Assembly: GCA_964451305.1 (NCBI GenBank)
Contig: CAYVHV010000008.1
Coordinates: 1 to 64,000 of the forward strand
Length of the DNA: 64,000 nucleotides
Direction of reading: 5' to 3'
Source of the DNA: SHLQ01 sp964451305
GTDB lineage: Bacteria; Actinomycetota; Acidimicrobiia; Acidimicrobiales; SHLQ01
Both the position numbers and the translations under genes were made by a program. Shown in pieces: positions 60,732-64,000 of this stretch; position 1 is the stretch's first letter, and each line of letters starts with the position of its first letter. A model generated the notes under the pieces. That model searched no databases, had not been told where the DNA came from, and saw nothing but the letters and a program-made list of their open reading frames with translations.

Positions 60732-61973
60732 TCATGTTCCAACTCCGAGCAGAATGATCGCCCCGACGAGGGTGAAGGCCCCCACGAGGTCGAGGACCGA
60801 ATTGGTCAGAGGTATCGTCGCCGTGTCTGGGTCGAGCCCGACTCGAACCGCTGCCAACGTCCCGTAGTAGGCAACACCGAGCACCACGAACGTTGCACCG
60901 AACCCGGCAAGCACCGCGACAGCGACCATCGACCCGAGCCCGGGGCTGGCGGCGCCAACGGCGACCGAACCAAAGTGCGCCGCTGCGCCTACGAGAAGAA
61001 AGATCACCGGCGAGAGCACCGCGACGGAGCGAATGTCGAGCAACGCCTCTCGTTGCGGCACGATTCTGGATTGAATGAGGCCGAGATGGACCTTGGATCC
61101 GAGCCGGCTCGAGAGAATTCCGCCGAGGGCTCCGGCCATCCCGAAGTATGAAGGGACGAGGACGAGCAGAGCCGGTTGATCGAGAAAAGCCGCCAGCTGA
61201 CCTTCGACCACACTGCCCGCAACCAGCGAGATGACCGACGCGAGCCCGAGAACCGGGAGTGATTCGATCGCGATCTGGCGAAGCAGTGGAAGGCTGCGCC
61301 GCAGCCCGACGAACAACGCCGCAGCGGCGAGCACGAGCATCGCAATGCCAACAATGGTGCTGGGGCTGACCGAGCTCTCGCCGGCTCGATGCACCAGAAG
61401 CGATGCCCCGAGAAGGGCCGGGAGGGTGACAAGGTCACCGGTTCCAGTGACGAGAGGCGCGATCACATTGTCGAGGTCCCAGCCGAACCGGGTCGAACCT
61501 GCTGCCAGCGCGACCGTCAGCCCCAAAACGATGACGGACGCTCCGACCCCTCCGACTACCGAGATAGTGACGAAGTCGAACAACCCAATCGAGTCGTCGA
61601 TCCCAATGACTTGAGCGAGCACCCAAGCAACCAGCGCCAACCACGTCGCTGCGACGACGCTCAATACCAGTGACGCCAAGACGTTTTGCCCGAACACGGT
61701 GTCCACGCGACGCGTCACCGAGAACTCGCCGGTGTGGATTGCAGTGCCGAGGCGACTCCCCAACGCGCCAAATACGTTGCCGCGTTGGCCGATCGCAGCT
61801 GGAACGAGAAGGAGCAGGCCCGGAAGTTCGGCTAACCGCTCTTCGGACGAAGCGAGCGTGAGTCCAGCGACGAGGGTGACGATGATCGAGATCAACAAGG
61901 CCGCGCTGGATTGTGCAACCGCGCCCGGATCGGGCCCAAGAATGCGAACGAGCCGCGTGGCGAAGGAGCGCAT
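60732..61973 (-). CDS. SLC41/MgtE-type divalent cation transporter
   Basis: 413 residues, almost entirely membrane. Two homologous halves of about five helices each; the first carries PAAIGQRGNVFGALGSRLGT, the second YFGMAGALGGILSSRLGS, matching the duplicated MgtE membrane domain found in SLC41 proteins. The cytosolic N-domain and CBS domains of bacterial MgtE are absent; regulation may come instead from the adjacent PhoU/RCK_C protein. Mg2+ is the likely ion. Confidence 0.87.
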   Translation of the reverse strand: MRSFATRLVRILGPDPGAVAQSSAALLISIIVTLVAGLTLASSEERLAELPGLLLLVPAAIGQRGNVFGALGSRLGTAIHTGEFSVTRRVDTVFGQNVLASLVLSVVAATWLALVAWVLAQVIGIDDSIGLFDFVTISVVGGVGASVIVLGLTVALAAGSTRFGWDLDNVIAPLVTGTGDLVTLPALLGASLLVHRAGESSVSPSTIVGIAMLVLAAAALFVGLRRSLPLLRQIAIESLPVLGLASVISLVAGSVVEGQLAAFLDQPALLVLVPSYFGMAGALGGILSSRLGSKVHLGLIQSRIVPQREALLDIRSVAVLSPVIFLLVGAAAHFGSVAVGAASPGLGSMVAVAVLAGFGATFVVLGVAYYGTLAAVRVGLDPDTATIPLTNSVLDLVGAFTLVGAIILLGVGT

Positions 61974-62107
61974 TGCCGTAAGGGTATGCGGTTCTTCGCT
62001 ATGCGACCGATTTAGGGGTGTCCGGATACCGAGCCCTCAATATGCAACGAGATGGGCCGATAGGCCTAGATCGCATACGCACGAGTTGTGCGGAGGAGGG
62101 ACTAGCT

Positions 62108-64000
62108 ATGAGGAACCTCAGAATTCTCGTCGTGATGGCAGTGGTTGCCGCGACGATCGCTGTGTTCCAGCTGCCAAGTTCCGCGCTTGCGACCGGAATC
62201 GATGCGTGCTTCTTCCGAGATCTTGACGGCTCGAGCACCCAAGGTGACAGCGTCAACGCCGGCGCGAGCGGCGAGGTGGCATTCACCGAACCCATCTCGG
62301 TCGACCTGGTCGATCAAACCAATGGCACGACGATCGCGGTCGCAACCGACCCGGTGACCGGTTGCGTCGAGTTTCCCAACCTCATCGACTCCGCTAACTA
62401 TCAACTCAACATCAGCTACCCACCCGAATATCAGTCGTCCCCAACCGGTGGCGATACCGATGTCGTACCCGGAGCAGCTCCCACAACGGCCGGTGACCCG
62501 TTCTCCGCCACATACAACTTCACCTACCAAGCAGGCGATGACCTCTCGATCACCGGAGGGGTCACCGGACTTCCCGGCCTGGCCCTCGGCTATTTCATCA
62601 CTCCATCCGGCGACGAACTGATCGAAACGGGAACTGGTCCGTTCGACACCAGCGGATCCTGCCCCACGCAAGAACCAGGTGACGACTGTGGCGAGTTTGA
62701 TGACGTGGTTCGGACCAATGACGTCACCACGATCGGTTACACGGTTACCGCCGACAACATTCCCGACCCGAACATCAACCCACTGACCGACATCATCGTC
62801 GAGCAGGTCATCACTCCGAACCTGGGTGCCGTCGTCGATGTGCCGTCGCTTCATCCAAACTGCCTCACCACCGGTGTGTCGCCGGTGTCTGGCATCGCGA
62901 CCGATCCATCTACCGGCGTCATTACCGTTACGTGCAACATCGGCCCCAAGGGCAACGGCACCTCGATTCTGCCAATGTTCGTCCGTACTGATGGTCAAGC
63001 AGCCAACGGTTCGTCATTCGTGATCGACGCCCGCGTGTACTCCGCCGATGACCGCGCCCAGGTCCGCGAAGACAGTCTGCTCGACCCGGTCGAGACGTTC
63101 ATCTCCGCTTCTCCGCGCTTCGACATCACCAAAGACAACGACGCATCAAATCCACACAACCGCGTCGTGTTCCAGCAGTTCACCGAACGCGTGAACCCCA
63201 TCACCGGCAACACCGAACTCGGCGCTAACTACAGCTGGGACATCTCGGTTCTCTACGACGGAGGCGCCAAAGGACAGGCAGCGCTCGCCGACCCAATCAC
63301 GTTCTCTGATGTCATTCCGCCCGAGTTCTCCGGGTGGCTCGTCACCGGATGTTTCAACACACCGTGGGCCACGGGTAGCAACCTCCCGAGTGATGATCGC
63401 CCCGAAGAAGATTGGGGCACGAACGGCACGTGGAACTGTGTTGCTGACCGGGCAAACAACGAGGTGGACATCACCGTCACCGGTGTCGACACCGACGGCG
63501 ACCCCGTCCCGACCGAAGGCACCAACGGCAACAGCCTCGCAGCTGGACCCTTCGTTGCTTTCGCTGGCCGAGTAACCATCTGGTATCCCTTGAGCGACTT
63601 CTACCGCACGGTCGATCCCGACTGGGAACTGGGCGACGACCCAATCACCGGCGACTACAACCTCGACAACCTCATCACGAACTTTGATCCCGAAGACGTC
63701 ACTGGTCAGAGCAACTTCCTCGATGCAGACGAACCAACAGAGAACAACGACCGTTCGGTCAACGTTCGAATCTCTGAGGCCGGTGGCTTTAACAAGCACG
63801 TGGGTTCCTATGAGTGGGCTGACGCTCGAATCCCCGACGGTTCGATCACGACCGGGTCGGTTTGGCCCTGCAATGCCAACCTGATCCCTGAAGGATCGCT
63901 TCTGAGTGGCCAAACTCAGGCGTGTAGCTCGGGTGACGCTCCTGTTCAACCAGGTGAGCGAGCACACTTCTGGTTCTGGTCGAGAAACAACGGCAGCATC
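62108..64000 (+). CDS. large secreted adhesin-like protein (3' end outside window)
   Basis: At least 631 residues, open to the window edge. GGAGG precedes ATG 62108. A signal peptide (MRNLRILVVMAVVAATIA, cleavage after SSALA) leads to a mature Asp/Thr/Gly-rich protein with even-numbered Cys pairs. Repeated beta domains resemble DUF11/SdrD-B surface modules (GEVAFTEPISVDLVDQ, IGYTVTADNIPDPN, WDISVLYDGGAKG, SFSDVIPP-like TFSDVIPPEF). Probably a long cell-surface or matrix protein; a C-terminal anchor cannot be seen. Confidence 0.8.
   Translation, partial: MRNLRILVVMAVVAATIAVFQLPSSALATGIDACFFRDLDGSSTQGDSVNAGASGEVAFTEPISVDLVDQTNGTTIAVATDPVTGCVEFPNLIDSANYQLNISYPPEYQSSPTGGDTDVVPGAAPTTAGDPFSATYNFTYQAGDDLSITGGVTGLPGLALGYFITPSGDELIETGTGPFDTSGSCPTQEPGDDCGEFDDVVRTNDVTTIGYTVTADNIPDPNINPLTDIIVEQVITPNLGAVVDVPSLHPNCLTTGVSPVSGIATDPSTGVITVTCNIGPKGNGTSILPMFVRTDGQAANGSSFVIDARVYSADDRAQVREDSLLDPVETFISASPRFDITKDNDASNPHNRVVFQQFTERVNPITGNTELGANYSWDISVLYDGGAKGQAALADPITFSDVIPPEFSGWLVTGCFNTPWATGSNLPSDDRPEEDWGTNGTWNCVADRANNEVDITVTGVDTDGDPVPTEGTNGNSLAAGPFVAFAGRVTIWYPLSDFYRTVDPDWELGDDPITGDYNLDNLITNFDPEDVTGQSNFLDADEPTENNDRSVNVRISEAGGFNKHVGSYEWADARIPDGSITTGSVWPCNANLIPEGSLLSGQTQACSSGDAPVQPGERAHFWFWSRNNGSI

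Overview
The window looks like a high-GC actinobacterial chromosome segment, most likely from an uncultured or marine Acidimicrobiia-type lineage. Supporting genes are a mycothiol conjugate amidase (mca), two F420-type luciferase-like oxidoreductases, the actinobacterial/archaeal mismatch endonuclease NucS, an IniA/IniC dynamin pair, an ECF sigma factor paired with a DGPF protein, and several genes that seem to be transcribed without a leader. The taxonomic placement is inference. Three runs of 100 N are scaffold gaps. Two of them are flanked by identical 55-base sequences, the signature of a k=55 de Bruijn assembly.

Layout. 0-4.8 kb: 3' end of ssrA (tmRNA), a broken FG-GAP/pentapeptide gene, an LLM oxidoreductase, a SARP-type regulator with a probable frameshift, an isochorismatase-fold protein without its catalytic Asp and Cys, and a FAS1 lipoprotein. 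4.8-22.8 kb: an island resembling and extending the mycobacterial ini locus. It holds a D/N/S-repeat protein, an IniR-like LuxR ATPase, dynamin-like IniC and IniA, two IniB-like acidic proteins and three Hsp70-type ATPases. Each Hsp70 is anchored by one membrane helix and carries an extracytoplasmic domain; in two of them this is an FGE-like plus a jelly-roll-like module. A G-run DNA motif recurs upstream of four of the island's genes in the same orientation. This island is the best candidate for an undescribed system, perhaps an envelope-stress sensing and membrane-remodelling machine.

22.8-35.4 kb: acyl-CoA synthetase, an Fe-S RecB-like nuclease, a helical protein, a Tat lipoprotein metallo-hydrolase, an HD-GYP protein with an outside pentapeptide domain, a UbiB-like kinase, nucS, a VanW lipoprotein and a geranylgeranyl-reductase-type flavoprotein. 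35.4-47 kb: typA, a DUF4349 lipoprotein, an operon of ArsR-methyltransferase, metF and metH, a PAP2 phosphatase, two tandem msrB genes and a class II aldolase. Together the methionine synthesis and methionine-sulfoxide repair genes form a sulfur amino-acid neighbourhood.

47-64 kb: SDR, DUF2853, the ECF42-type sigma/DGPF pair, TrpB2, an RND permease, an LLM oxidoreductase, YqeY, a secreted thermonuclease, an SCP2 protein, mca, a PhoU/RCK_C regulator next to an SLC41/MgtE transporter, and the start of a large secreted adhesin-like protein that runs off the window. No rRNA, CRISPR array, insertion sequence or complete tRNA was seen.
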